Shown piece by piece: positions 33,742 through 43,272 of a stretch of DNA of 64,000 nt (positions are counted from its first letter, which is position 1; each line of letters starts with the position of its first letter). This DNA comes from Paenibacillus endophyticus (lineage in GTDB: Bacteria; Bacillota; Bacilli; Paenibacillales; Paenibacillaceae), in the NCBI RefSeq assembly GCF_014192395.1, contig NZ_JACHXW010000020.1, forward strand, positions 1 to 64,000. The letters are read 5' to 3'. Made by a program: the position numbers and the translations under genes. A model generated the notes under the pieces. It ran no database searches. It was not told where the DNA came from and worked only from the letters and a program-made list of their open reading frames with translations.

Positions 33742-36700
33742 TTAAGGCATCAGATTAAATAAGCTGTAAATGATTTTGGCAGCCTCTGCTCTCGAAGCAA
33801 GATCCTTCGGAGCGAAGAAGTCATCACCTTTGCCATTCACAATTCCTGCGCCTTGCATTGCGCTGACGCTTTCTGAAGCGTAAGCTGCAATATCAGATTG
33901 ATCCGCAAACTGCTGCGTTTCCCCTGCAGCGCTCAGGTCTACCCTTGCAAGCTTCGATGCGCGATAAGCCATAACAGCCATCTCTTCGCGAGTAATTTCA
34001 TCATTTACACCAAAGCTGCCGTCAGTTTTACCCTTAACAATTCCAAGCTTCTGCGCAAGAGCTACAGCATTATAATACCAAGTTCCTTCCTTCACATCAC
34101 TGAACGAGCTTACTGTGCTCGAATCAGTGAATTCAAAGGCGTTCATCAGCATTGTAATAAACTGCGCTCTAGTCACTTTGCTGCTTGGTGCGAACTTATC
34201 GTTGCCTACACCGTTCACAATCTCGCGAGCTGCCAGCGCTTCAATACTTGTTTGCGCCCATGCCGCATTTGCGAGATCCGTAAATGTAACAGCGTTGTTC
34301 ATAGCCGTGTATTTACTAAAGTGTTTTGCATCAAATTCTACTCTGCCAGTCTCAGTATTGTACTTCGCATTTTTAATGATTTCGGGTTTGCCGCTTTCGC
34401 TAATGTAGTAGACGACAACTTGGTTCGGATTTTCATTAGATTTCAGGTTATAATCCAATGCGACTTTAATCGTTTCCCCACCGAAATTAGAAACATTAGC
34501 ACTGTTAATGCTGAGTGTGAAATCGTAGACAGGGTTGCTGCCGACAATTGCGATGGCTTCAGCATGCAAGCTGCTGTTATCCACTTTGGAAATCGAAAGC
34601 GCGATTTCTGTCGCTGGGTCTAGTCCAGCAGTAAATTGACCTGCTGTAACGGTAAATGTCGCTGCGCCCATATCCACATTGACGCTTTCAATTCCTTTTG
34701 CTTTTGCCTCTTCAAGCTGTCCTGCTGTAAGCGCAACGACAACTTTTTTCGCCGATCCCGCATTTTGAACCTCAATACTTACGGAATTGCTATCCGCTTG
34801 TTGAAGTACCTTGTTGAAATCGGAAGTTGCTACCTTAATAGTCAGCACACCGTTCGCATCCGGCTTCACAACAGGAAGCGTCAAGACGTTGCCTTCAACT
34901 TTGGCTGGTGCCTCAGGGGTAGGCGTCGATACCGGTGGATTAGTAGGTCCAGGATCTACCACATCGGCTTGACCGGAGATCATAATAGCAATCGTGTTCG
35001 AAACAGAAGGATTGCTAACCGACACTGCTTTCACAGTTACCGTTCCATCTGCCTTAGCTTTCAACAAGCCGTTTGCCGAGATTTCAGCAAATGTAGATCC
35101 ATCTAAGATCGTCCATGTTACTTGTTTGTTAATCGCATTGTTCGGAAGTACAGTCGCAATCAACTGCAATGTACCGCCTTTTGCAGTAATGGCAGTTGCA
35201 CCGCCTTGTCCGCCCAATACGATCGAATGAACGTCAATGGCTCCATTAGTTGAAGGCATTAGCTGCGGTGTAATCGTTGGACCCCAAACTTCCATCAGAT
35301 CCGGCCCATCTGCTTGCGGTACAAATTGTACGCGGTCTATCGCCAGCTTCCTTGGTTCGGTTTGACCAATTGCATAGTGCGTGTGGTAAACCATAAACAA
35401 TTCAGTACCATCCGGCGATTGAATTAACGAATGGTGTCCTGCTCCAGGTACGAGTGCGTTAGCTTTCATAATCGGGTTGAACTCATACTTTGTCCATGGA
35501 CCAAGCGGTGTCGGCGCTGTTGCGTAGCCTACTCCGTAATCCGGGCTTTGGAAGTGGTTGCCGGAATAGGTCATGTAGTATGTGCCTTTATGCTTAATGA
35601 CGAATGGTCCTTCATTAATCTTTGCAACGGGCGCTTTCTGACTATTCTCCCACTCCTGAGTTGCAGCGAATACCATTTTAATCGTGTTTTCTTTGATCGT
35701 CTTCATATCATCGTTCATCTCAGCAACCAAAAGATGATTGTCATTGTTGAATCGAACGAAATACATGTAAGTTTTTCCATCATCGTCCGTGAAGATATGA
35801 GCATCGATCTCTTTTGGATTCTGATGAATTGGTTCTTTAACATCTTGTTTAAACGGCCCAAGCGGTGAATCACTTGTTGCAACCGCCAGATGTTCCTCTA
35901 CAGCGTAGTACATATAGAACGTGCCGTCTCTCTCGATAACCTCAGGTGCCCAGAATTGTTTTTCGCCCCACGAATCTTCTCTACGAAGAGCGTAACCTTT
36001 CTCTGTCCAATTTACGAGATCTGTCGATGTATAGACTTTAATGCCAGTTTGCATGTTTGGAGAATTCGCAGTGTCCGTACCATAAAGATAGTAAACTCCC
36101 TCATAGAACATGGCATGCGGATCTGCAATGCCACCCAGTTGATTTAAGTTGCTGTAGGTTGGGCCTGTAATTATTTCCACGTAGGAGCTAACCTTCACAT
36201 TATCAAACTGCGCTACCGCATTGAACGTTCTTAAACCGATCAAGCCAGTCGAAGGATGCGATGGCTCAGCCACATCAAACTTCGGATAAGGATTCGTGTT
36301 AAGCGGATTGTCGTTAATGTAAACCTGGATGTGGTTTTCGCTCACGATAACTTTAATCGAATACGATTCGTTCACATAGATCGGCAAATTCCTTGTCGCA
36401 ATCTCACTCCATTTGCCATTCGTGAACATGCCTAGTGTAGCGGATTTCTTCACTGCATTAATTCCGACATAGTAACCGTCTAACGCATCAGAACCGATAC
36501 TTGGATTAGATGCCCGGAATACGAGGCCAGCTTCTGTTCCGCTAATGATCTTCACATCAGTTTCCAATACAAAGTCAGTGAACTGCTCTGTCTCCAGCAT
36601 GGCTTTATATCCAGCGCCGCTTGTAACTGTATATGCTCCGTCTTTTACAGACCATACACCGCCATAAGTGGTCCAATCACCAGTATTACCACTAGTGAAA

Positions 36701-39700
36701 TCTTCACCGTACAGCTCTTCTCCTGGCGTAACATTGCCTTGAACCGTTACGATGGATTTCGAGCTGAAATCTCCACCATTGGATACCGCTTGAATCATGA
36801 CTCTACCTGGTGCTTTCGCTTCAACCAAACCTGTATTGCTAACGGTAGCAATGTTTGTGTTCGCTGAAGTCCATGTTACAGCAGTGCCGCTTATACCTGT
36901 GTTCTCAAGCTGTACCGTATCTCCAACTTGCAGCGAAGCTGCCTTCGGAGATAAGTCTACGCCGCCTGCGATCTCTCTGATCGCAAAGTAATCAAACTTC
37001 GCATCAATTGGAGAATCACTAGCTACGATATTACTTGCAAAAAGCCCTACTTTAATATTACTTAGAGTAGCTGTAACAGGATCAGATGCTTGAATCCACT
37101 CATAACCATCCCAATAGTAGGTTGTGTAAAGATTACCTATCTTTTTGATCTTAAGTGTATGAGTTTCTCCGCCTGGGTGTTTTACAAAGTTACCCGGTTT
37201 TTGATACTTTGCATTAATTTCGTACGCAGTCTCGAGAGTCTTTCCATCAGCCCAAACATGGTTGAATTTGACGAAGTTGTCCGCATTCTGCCATACGATG
37301 ATACCAGCTTGTTGATGGTTTTTCGTAACTGGGGCTGTTAACTTCGCAAGGATTTCAAAATCCCCGCTTGCCGGTACGTTACGTAAGAATACGTTGTTTA
37401 ATGAGTTGGTGGTTTGATAGATGTCTGTAGCCGTCGTACGGATGGTCATAAACCCATTATTGTTTGTTAAACTCCAATTGGATTTGAGTTCCTGGAAAAC
37501 TGACCATGCACTATTTAAAGTTGCCGTATCAAATTGATCAACTTCATAAAGTGACAGATTTGGTTCTGCCAGAACTTTTACAACGCTTTCCGCCATGACG
37601 CTGCCATTCGCTGAGCTAACAACTTTAATTTGCGCAGTACCAGACATCAATGCGGTTACCTTAAATATAGCGCTTCCTGTTGCAGAATCTGTTCCTACTT
37701 GAGTTACAGTCGCTACAGCAGGATTCGATGATTGCACCGAAACCGTTTGATCCGAAACCTTAATCGGTTTTAGTGATGATGTTAGTAGCGCAGTTGTTCC
37801 GACTGAAATGCTCAAAGCAGGTTTATCCACAGTTAATGATTCTACTGGAAGAATGTTAGCTGCATCAGCAACAATACGGTCAAGCACGATGTAGTCCACC
37901 TGTGCAAAATCCGATTTCTTCGCAAGACGAATCGTGTTTGTGCCTTTGTTCAAATTGACATCTAGTGATGTCGGATTAATATGATTCCAACCAAAGTTTT
38001 GGTAGAAAACTGATTGACTTGTTCCACCATTAACTGTCAGTTCATGCTCAGCAATTGCAGAGCTTGCTGATCCATTCTCAGCCATAACGATCAAGCTATA
38101 AGCACCAGCATTTGCAGCTTCAACCGTAAACTCTACATAATCGTTGGCAGTATCCAGCTTGCCAACGACTTTGCCGCCAGAGCTGTTCTCTGATGCAACA
38201 ACTACAGCGCTACCGTGAAGAACTGCATCTTCGGCTTCATACTTGTAACGGTCAACAGCAGGTGTGCCCGAAGGCTGTTCAACTGGTGCGTTGTACGCTG
38301 CAGGGGTCCCGAAGTTTGGTGTTCCATCTGGATTCCAAGTGAATTTCTGCGCTCTCACGCTTCGATTGCCCCAGCTTGCGCCAGATTTCAATGTCGCGTG
38401 ATAAACAATCCAATCCTCAGTTCCATCCGGTGATTTGGTAAAGGAATTATGACCTGGACCAAATGTTGTGGCAATTTTTGTGAAAAGCGGGCCACTCTTC
38501 GTCCAAGAAGCCGGAGTCAAGAAATTGCCATCCGTGTTGGTCAGCATACCAAGCGTGTAATCATCTGTCCAGCTTCCGCTAGCGGAATATACGATGAATA
38601 CTTTACCGTCTTTTTTCAAGATTTCCGGACCTTCATTAATGCGAGGAGTTCCATTCAACTCCCACGACTCAGTCGGTGTAGAAATCAATACTCGTTCACC
38701 GCTAATCGTCCATGGGTTGCTCATTGGCGCGATGTAGATATTCTGTCTTCCATCGACATCGCCAGGCCAACCAGACCACAGGAAGTACAAGGAATTATTA
38801 TCAGCTTGCAATACAGCGCCGTCAATTGCCCACTTGTTCGTGGAATCAGTAATTTTTCCTTTGAACGTATATGAGCCCTGTGGATCTTGTGAATTCCCTT
38901 CCAGAACATACATACGATGGTTGGCGTTATTCCCGTCATCTGCCGCGAAGTAGATGTACCACTTGCCGTTAATATACTGCAACTCGGGAGCCCAAAGCTC
39001 TTTCGAATACATCGTGCCTGCAGGCGGTGTATACACCGTTGTGCGAGGCGCTGAACCGATGTCTTCTAGTCTTTTGGCCTTGGCTACGACTAATGAAGTA
39101 TCATTCAATGACTTCACATAATAGTAATAGCCATCCTTGAATACAATCGATGGATCCGCCGAACCTGCACCCGATGAGACAGGAACAATTGGGTTCGTGA
39201 AGGTTGTTCCAGCTGTCACGTTTACCTCTGCCGTGGCTGTCTTCCCGCCATCAACCGTTATAGCGGTAATCGTTGCTAATCCTGCTGTAAGACCTTTCAC
39301 TACGCCGTCTGCACTAATAGAAGCGATTCCAGGTTTGCTGGAGCTCCAAGTTACTTGTTGATTCGAAGCATTTACCGGTTCAAAAGAAGCAATAAGCTGC
39401 TTAGATTCTCCAACCTTTACCGACACATCAGCCGGTGTTACCGAAACGGATGAAACCGGAATTTCGGAAAATACCGGAAGCATAACTCGCTTCGTCATGT
39501 TTGGTCCGGACCATTTTACATGCAAGCTAGCATCGCCTGTCGCATGTACATATTCGACAGTTACCGCAAGCTTTTCTCCGCCTGTCAGGTTAATGACACC
39601 GCTTACCTCATCTCGAACATTAGATATCTTATCAATAACTTTAGTACCGTCAATCCATACTCTCGCGATATTATCGCTGTCTGCATAAATCGTATAGTCT

Positions 39701-42700
39701 CCTGTAACGGCGGGTTGAATTGTTCCATTCCATCTTACGGAGAAGTTATCTTCACCGATGCCCACTGTTGGATCAGGAGATCCTGTTCCTCTCTCGTTTC
39801 CTAGGTCGAAATCAATACGAGGCGTAATAGATTTCTTAACGAGCTGAGAGAAATTGTTATCTTTATAATACTGTACATTAAAGATCGGCAGCTTATCATA
39901 AGCATCGCCTACTAACACTTTAATGTCATTAACATCCCATGGATGGCCATCCGGGTAAACGATACCATGGAACGGAACGGTTGGTTCCTCAGTCATAGGC
40001 GTATTTTCGCTTCCCCAAGGGAATCGTGTGTTATCTCGGCCAATACCAAGCTCCCAAATAACAAAACCAATACCTTTATCACCGAGATTCTCTACAACGC
40101 CAGGTACAGATTGATTCTTACGGTTCATAACCTCATCCGCTAGAACACCGCTATTTGGCCCGATTTGTTCAAAGAAACGTTCGTAATTAGATTCATAAGG
40201 ATGATAAGTAATGAAGTCAGAGTAAGGTCCTCCAGAGAACTTGCCGCCAGTAGAAGTGATCGGCTTCTTTGATCCTGTTTCCTTAATCCAAATTCTTGAA
40301 TCATTCATAATTTGCTTCGTAACGGTGTCCATCAAGCCGCTTTCTCCGTTGCTTGGCTCGTTATACACGTTCCACATTACTACTGCATCATTGTTCTCGA
40401 ATTCTTCTACTACACCTTGGACATAATCTTTAAGCTTCGTTTTGTTAGCTGCATAGTTTTGTTTAACAGCGTCCCCTGGACCTTCCACCCAGCGACTGTT
40501 ATGCGCGCCGTATCTTGGTGCCAACTGATCGCCCCATACCGGGAAGTCATTCCAGCAGTCATCAAAGAATACAAGCTCCACCTTAATATCGTATTTGTCC
40601 GCTAATGCTAGAAAATCATTCATATTCGCAATGAAGTTATCCTTATCATTTTCCCATAGTAGATTGTGCATGAATACGCGAACGAAATTAATGCCATATG
40701 TTTTGGCATACGAAAGCTCACGATCGTTAATCTCATGGTCATAATTACGCCACTGCTCAATTTGGTTAACCACATTCGTAGGAACGAATACCGCTCCTTG
40801 CACCCATGACCAATCGTAAGTTGGTTGAGTAACTTTACCCGTATCCGTAACTTTGATGTTGTCATAGACCGCATCCACAAGAAATGTTCTTAGCCCGATA
40901 GCACCTTCTGTATAAGAACGGTCTACGATACTAACAACGATCTCGCCGTCAATATAAACTTCAATATTTCTGCCTTCTGCCACTACCTTCATCTTGTATA
41001 CCTTGTTTTGGCTGATTGGATAAGGGATCGATGCTAATCCTGTCCAATTGTTATTGAATTTACCGACCGATACACGCCCATCTATGCCGATGCCAGCATA
41101 GTAGCCTTTCAGATTGTCAGTACCAATCGTTGGGTTGCTAACTCTGAATAGGACGCCCGCATTCTGGTCGCCAGTAGCATTACTTATAGAAATATCAGTT
41201 TCGTAAGTCAGGTTGCTGTAGTTGGTTCCATCTGCAACTGCTTTGAAGCCAGCACCATCGAGCACCTTATATTTGCCGTCAGTAACACTCCAAGAGCCGC
41301 CATAAGTCGTCCAGCCTTGAGCGTTTCCATCATCAAAATTCTCATCAAACGTCTCTGCCTTGTATGTCAAGCCTGTAACCTTAACATTATCGTAAGAAAC
41401 TTTGTTATTATCGTTCCAAGCTCTAAGTCCGACTGCGCCTGTTGTATACTCCGTATCTGTAAATTGAACCTCAAATTTGCCGTTTACGAAAATATAGTAA
41501 GTCGAGTCGAGCCCTATCACTTTTAATTGATTAACTTGATTAGGATAAACAGCAACCGTGTCCCTCGTAATCTCAGTCCAATTGCCATTGCCATTATTCG
41601 CAGCCGAATTCATTTTACCAACTTCAAGAGATCCGTTCGGAGATATTCCTGCGAAATAGCCACTCATATTATCCGAGCCATTGCCAGGGTCCGTAACTCT
41701 AAATACAAAACCGCTGGTTTGTTGGCTGGCATATGGATTGATATCCGCTTCCATTACAAACAGCTCAGGAGTTACGTCTAGCATCGCTTTGTCGCCTCTA
41801 GCATTTTGAACCTCGTACTTGCCGTTTATTACGGACCAAGCACCTGATTGGTTACCTGTGTAAGTAGACCAACCAACCGAATTGCCATCCTCAAAATCAT
41901 CCGTCAATTCTGCTTCGGTTCTAGCAATCACGTAGAGCGCCTCAACTGTATCTGAGACCATCTCTGCAGATTTCTCTGCATACGCTTTAATAACTGCCAC
42001 AGACGTCACAACAATCGGTGAAGAATATATCGCAGATTTGCTGTTCGGCTGACTTCCGTCCGTGGTATATCGAATAATCGCGCCAGGAGTATCCGACGTT
42101 AATGAAACCGCTTGCGATTTTGCGTAATTACCGGAGGCAACGCTAAATTCAGGCGCGGATGTCTTATTCTCTGAATACTCTCTAACGGTGATGTTATCAA
42201 TGGTCGATGTTCCCCACCAAGTACGTAGACCTACCTGTCCGCCCTTTGTAATCTGCTTGCCATCATTGTCGACATAGTCAATTACCGGAATGGTCATATC
42301 ATTTAAATACATTTGAATGTGATTTCCAACTGCAACGACCTTGACATGTCCTTGATTCCAACGGACTGCTTTAGGCGCCACCAATTCCTTCCATTCATTT
42401 CCGTTGCCAGTTACTCTACCGAGCGTAACCTTCTTATCTACAGTTAATGCTGCATAATAGCCTGTGTAACCGTCAGCAACATTATTTGATAGATTGTTCA
42501 CTCTGAAGAGAACACCAGTTCCGTCTGAGTTTGTTCCGCCGATTTTCAAATCAGCTTCGTAAACCAAATCTTGAAAATAAGTGCTGTCTGCTACCGTTTT
42601 AGCACCAGGAGCACCTTTAATACTATACTGCTTCGCCGGATTCACTGACCATACGCCCCGATTTCCAGCATCCATAGACCCATAAGTACTCCAGCCAACG

Positions 42701-42876
42701 GAATCCCCGTCATTGAAGTCTTCATGGAACACATTCAACGGTGTATCTGCTGTTGACGTAACTTCTGCTGCCGAAATCATAGCTGGCGGCATGAAGGAGA
42801 ACAACATACTAACGCATAGTATGTACGCCAATGCTTTATGCAGTGTTTTTTCCCTGCCTGCTGCTGAGTTTCTCAA
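33742..42876 (-). CDS. Giant SLH-anchored multidomain glycoside hydrolase (GH5-like + two GH43)
   Basis: 3044-aa secreted, S-layer-anchored enzyme. Order by residue: signal peptide (1-37); CBM66/LamG-like beta-sandwich (44-236); chitobiase-C/Fn3-like (236-315); two further CBM66-like modules (320-499, 502-679); clan GH-A, GH5-like catalytic domain (683-1000; acid/base E840 in WNVYNEPS, nucleophile E942 in VIWELGIG); PA14 (1022-1134); Big_2; GH43 (about 1226-1536; base D1241 in ADPSIVF); CBM6/35 (1540-1669); Big; DUF1349/LamG-like (1769-1969); Big_2; CBM66-like (2047-2235); second GH43 (2237-2539; D2252 in IADPHAMF); Big_2; Pro/Thr linker; beta-rich region; three SLH repeats (about 2863-3044). 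Probable role is surface-attached degradation of arabinoxylan-type polymers. Start is TTG at 42876, eight bases after AGGAGG (42885-42890); the frame upstream to 42987 is leader. Confidence 0.93.
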   Translation of the reverse strand: MRNSAAGREKTLHKALAYILCVSMLFSFMPPAMISAAEVTSTADTPLNVFHEDFNDGDSVGWSTYGSMDAGNRGVWSVNPAKQYSIKGAPGAKTVADSTYFQDLVYEADLKIGGTNSDGTGVLFRVNNLSNNVADGYTGYYAALTVDKKVTLGRVTGNGNEWKELVAPKAVRWNQGHVKVVAVGNHIQMYLNDMTIPVIDYVDNDGKQITKGGQVGLRTWWGTSTIDNITVREYSENKTSAPEFSVASGNYAKSQAVSLTSDTPGAIIRYTTDGSQPNSKSAIYSSPIVVTSVAVIKAYAEKSAEMVSDTVEALYVIARTEAELTDDFEDGNSVGWSTYTGNQSGAWSVINGKYEVQNARGDKAMLDVTPELFVMEADINPYASQQTSGFVFRVTDPGNGSDNMSGYFAGISPNGSLEVGKMNSAANNGNGNWTEITRDTVAVYPNQVNQLKVIGLDSTYYIFVNGKFEVQFTDTEYTTGAVGLRAWNDNNKVSYDNVKVTGLTYKAETFDENFDDGNAQGWTTYGGSWSVTDGKYKVLDGAGFKAVADGTNYSNLTYETDISISNATGDQNAGVLFRVSNPTIGTDNLKGYYAGIGIDGRVSVGKFNNNWTGLASIPYPISQNKVYKMKVVAEGRNIEVYIDGEIVVSIVDRSYTEGAIGLRTFLVDAVYDNIKVTDTGKVTQPTYDWSWVQGAVFVPTNVVNQIEQWRNYDHEINDRELSYAKTYGINFVRVFMHNLLWENDKDNFIANMNDFLALADKYDIKVELVFFDDCWNDFPVWGDQLAPRYGAHNSRWVEGPGDAVKQNYAANKTKLKDYVQGVVEEFENNDAVVMWNVYNEPSNGESGLMDTVTKQIMNDSRIWIKETGSKKPITSTGGKFSGGPYSDFITYHPYESNYERFFEQIGPNSGVLADEVMNRKNQSVPGVVENLGDKGIGFVIWELGIGRDNTRFPWGSENTPMTEEPTVPFHGIVYPDGHPWDVNDIKVLVGDAYDKLPIFNVQYYKDNNFSQLVKKSITPRIDFDLGNERGTGSPDPTVGIGEDNFSVRWNGTIQPAVTGDYTIYADSDNIARVWIDGTKVIDKISNVRDEVSGVINLTGGEKLAVTVEYVHATGDASLHVKWSGPNMTKRVMLPVFSEIPVSSVSVTPADVSVKVGESKQLIASFEPVNASNQQVTWSSSKPGIASISADGVVKGLTAGLATITAITVDGGKTATAEVNVTAGTTFTNPIVPVSSGAGSADPSIVFKDGYYYYVKSLNDTSLVVAKAKRLEDIGSAPRTTVYTPPAGTMYSKELWAPELQYINGKWYIYFAADDGNNANHRMYVLEGNSQDPQGSYTFKGKITDSTNKWAIDGAVLQADNNSLYFLWSGWPGDVDGRQNIYIAPMSNPWTISGERVLISTPTESWELNGTPRINEGPEILKKDGKVFIVYSASGSWTDDYTLGMLTNTDGNFLTPASWTKSGPLFTKIATTFGPGHNSFTKSPDGTEDWIVYHATLKSGASWGNRSVRAQKFTWNPDGTPNFGTPAAYNAPVEQPSGTPAVDRYKYEAEDAVLHGSAVVVASENSSGGKVVGKLDTANDYVEFTVEAANAGAYSLIVMAENGSASSAIAEHELTVNGGTSQSVFYQNFGWNHINPTSLDVNLNKGTNTIRLAKKSDFAQVDYIVLDRIVADAANILPVESLTVDKPALSISVGTTALLTSSLKPIKVSDQTVSVQSSNPAVATVTQVGTDSATGSAIFKVTALMSGTAQIKVVSSANGSVMAESVVKVLAEPNLSLYEVDQFDTATLNSAWSVFQELKSNWSLTNNNGFMTIRTTATDIYQTTNSLNNVFLRNVPASGDFEILAKLTAPVTKNHQQAGIIVWQNADNFVKFNHVWADGKTLETAYEINAKYQKPGNFVKHPGGETHTLKIKKIGNLYTTYYWDGYEWIQASDPVTATLSNIKVGLFASNIVASDSPIDAKFDYFAIREIAGGVDLSPKAASLQVGDTVQLENTGISGTAVTWTSANTNIATVSNTGLVEAKAPGRVMIQAVSNGGDFSSKSIVTVQGNVTPGEELYGEDFTSGNTGDWTTYGGVWSVKDGAYTVTSGAGYKAMLETEQFTDFVLETDVKIISGTEAGLVFRASNPSIGSDALDGYYVGINAVKKSATLGMFTNGKWSEIATRNLPIYVNESYSIKVIVSENHIQVYINDNPLNTNPYPKFDVAEPSHPSTGLIGLRTFNAVAQFDNVKVSSYVEIITGPTYSNLNQLGGIADPHAMFYEGVYYLYGTDTANSPNMQTGIKVYTSTDLVNWTEKGYALRREDSWGEKQFWAPEVIERDGTFYMYYAVEEHLAVATSDSPLGPFKQDVKEPIHQNPKEIDAHIFTDDDGKTYMYFVRFNNDNHLLVAEMNDDMKTIKENTIKMVFAATQEWENSQKAPVAKINEGPFVIKHKGTYYMTYSGNHFQSPDYGVGYATAPTPLGPWTKYEFNPIMKANALVPGAGHHSLIQSPDGTELFMVYHTHYAIGQTEPRKLAIDRVQFVPQADGPDLMEVWGPTITPQLMPSTNGAIDVHSIVLGGQGGATAITAKGGTLQLIATVLPNNAINKQVTWTILDGSTFAEISANGLLKAKADGTVTVKAVSVSNPSVSNTIAIMISGQADVVDPGPTNPPVSTPTPEAPAKVEGNVLTLPVVKPDANGVLTIKVATSDFNKVLQQADSNSVSIEVQNAGSAKKVVVALTAGQLEEAKAKGIESVNVDMGAATFTVTAGQFTAGLDPATEIALSISKVDNSSLHAEAIAIVGSNPVYDFTLSINSANVSNFGGETIKVALDYNLKSNENPNQVVVYYISESGKPEIIKNAKYNTETGRVEFDAKHFSKYTAMNNAVTFTDLANAAWAQTSIEALAAREIVNGVGNDKFAPSSKVTRAQFITMLMNAFEFTDSSTVSSFSDVKEGTWYYNAVALAQKLGIVKGKTDGSFGVNDEITREEMAVMAYRASKLARVDLSAAGETQQFADQSDIAAYASESVSAMQGAGIVNGKGDDFFAPKDLASRAEAAKIIYSLFNLMP

Positions 42877-42924
42877 CGCTTCTTCCTCCTCTAGAAATAA
42901 TTGATAGTGTGCCCTACTTAAAAA

Positions 42925-42947
42925 AACAAGCATGGCATAAGCCTGTT
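42925..42947 (-). terminator. Terminator-like hairpin in the 5' leader of the giant hydrolase gene
   Basis: On the minus strand AACAGGC, a 9-nt loop, GCTTGTT and a run of seven T residues form a textbook intrinsic terminator, located 35 bp before the ribosome binding site of the hydrolase. A second inverted repeat, TCATGAC-N19-GTCATGA (42947-42979), abuts it upstream. No minus-strand gene lies upstream, so it looks like a leader attenuator. Confidence 0.5.
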
Positions 42948-42985
42948 CATGACACTCCTCTCGGACTATCCAGTCATGATTATTC

Positions 42986-42991
42986 ATTATA
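42986..42991 (-). promoter_or_regulatory. Possible -10 element for the giant hydrolase gene
   Basis: TATAAT on the minus strand sits just upstream of the leader hairpins; no good -35 is seen at the standard distance. The spacer 42877-43272 between this gene and the divergent chemoreceptor otherwise holds only AT-rich sequence and the chemoreceptor ribosome binding site. Confidence 0.3.
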
Positions 42992-43272
42992 GAGGATAGC
43001 TATTAGTCTAGTATTTATAATAAACTGTCTTTTTTTATAGTTTTCGGCACTAGCATTGTTTGAATGTTCACTGAGTCTTCATAACTTCATTTTCCACAGT
43101 TAATAGTCAGACTCTAATACAACGCTTGTGGCTTCACGGCTTTTAAGAAAGACTGCTTATGGATCCCCTCTATAAAAACAGAACATTACACAAAATAACT
43201 GAAAATAATAAAGATCTTTTATGGATTTCATAGTATCTTTTATTATGAATTATCTTCAAAGGGGGAAATTGA

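Noticed and set aside
42880..43000. Known riboswitch (c-di-GMP, fluoride, preQ1) in the hydrolase leader
   Set aside because: None of the conserved cores of these classes is present; only two simple hairpins are seen.
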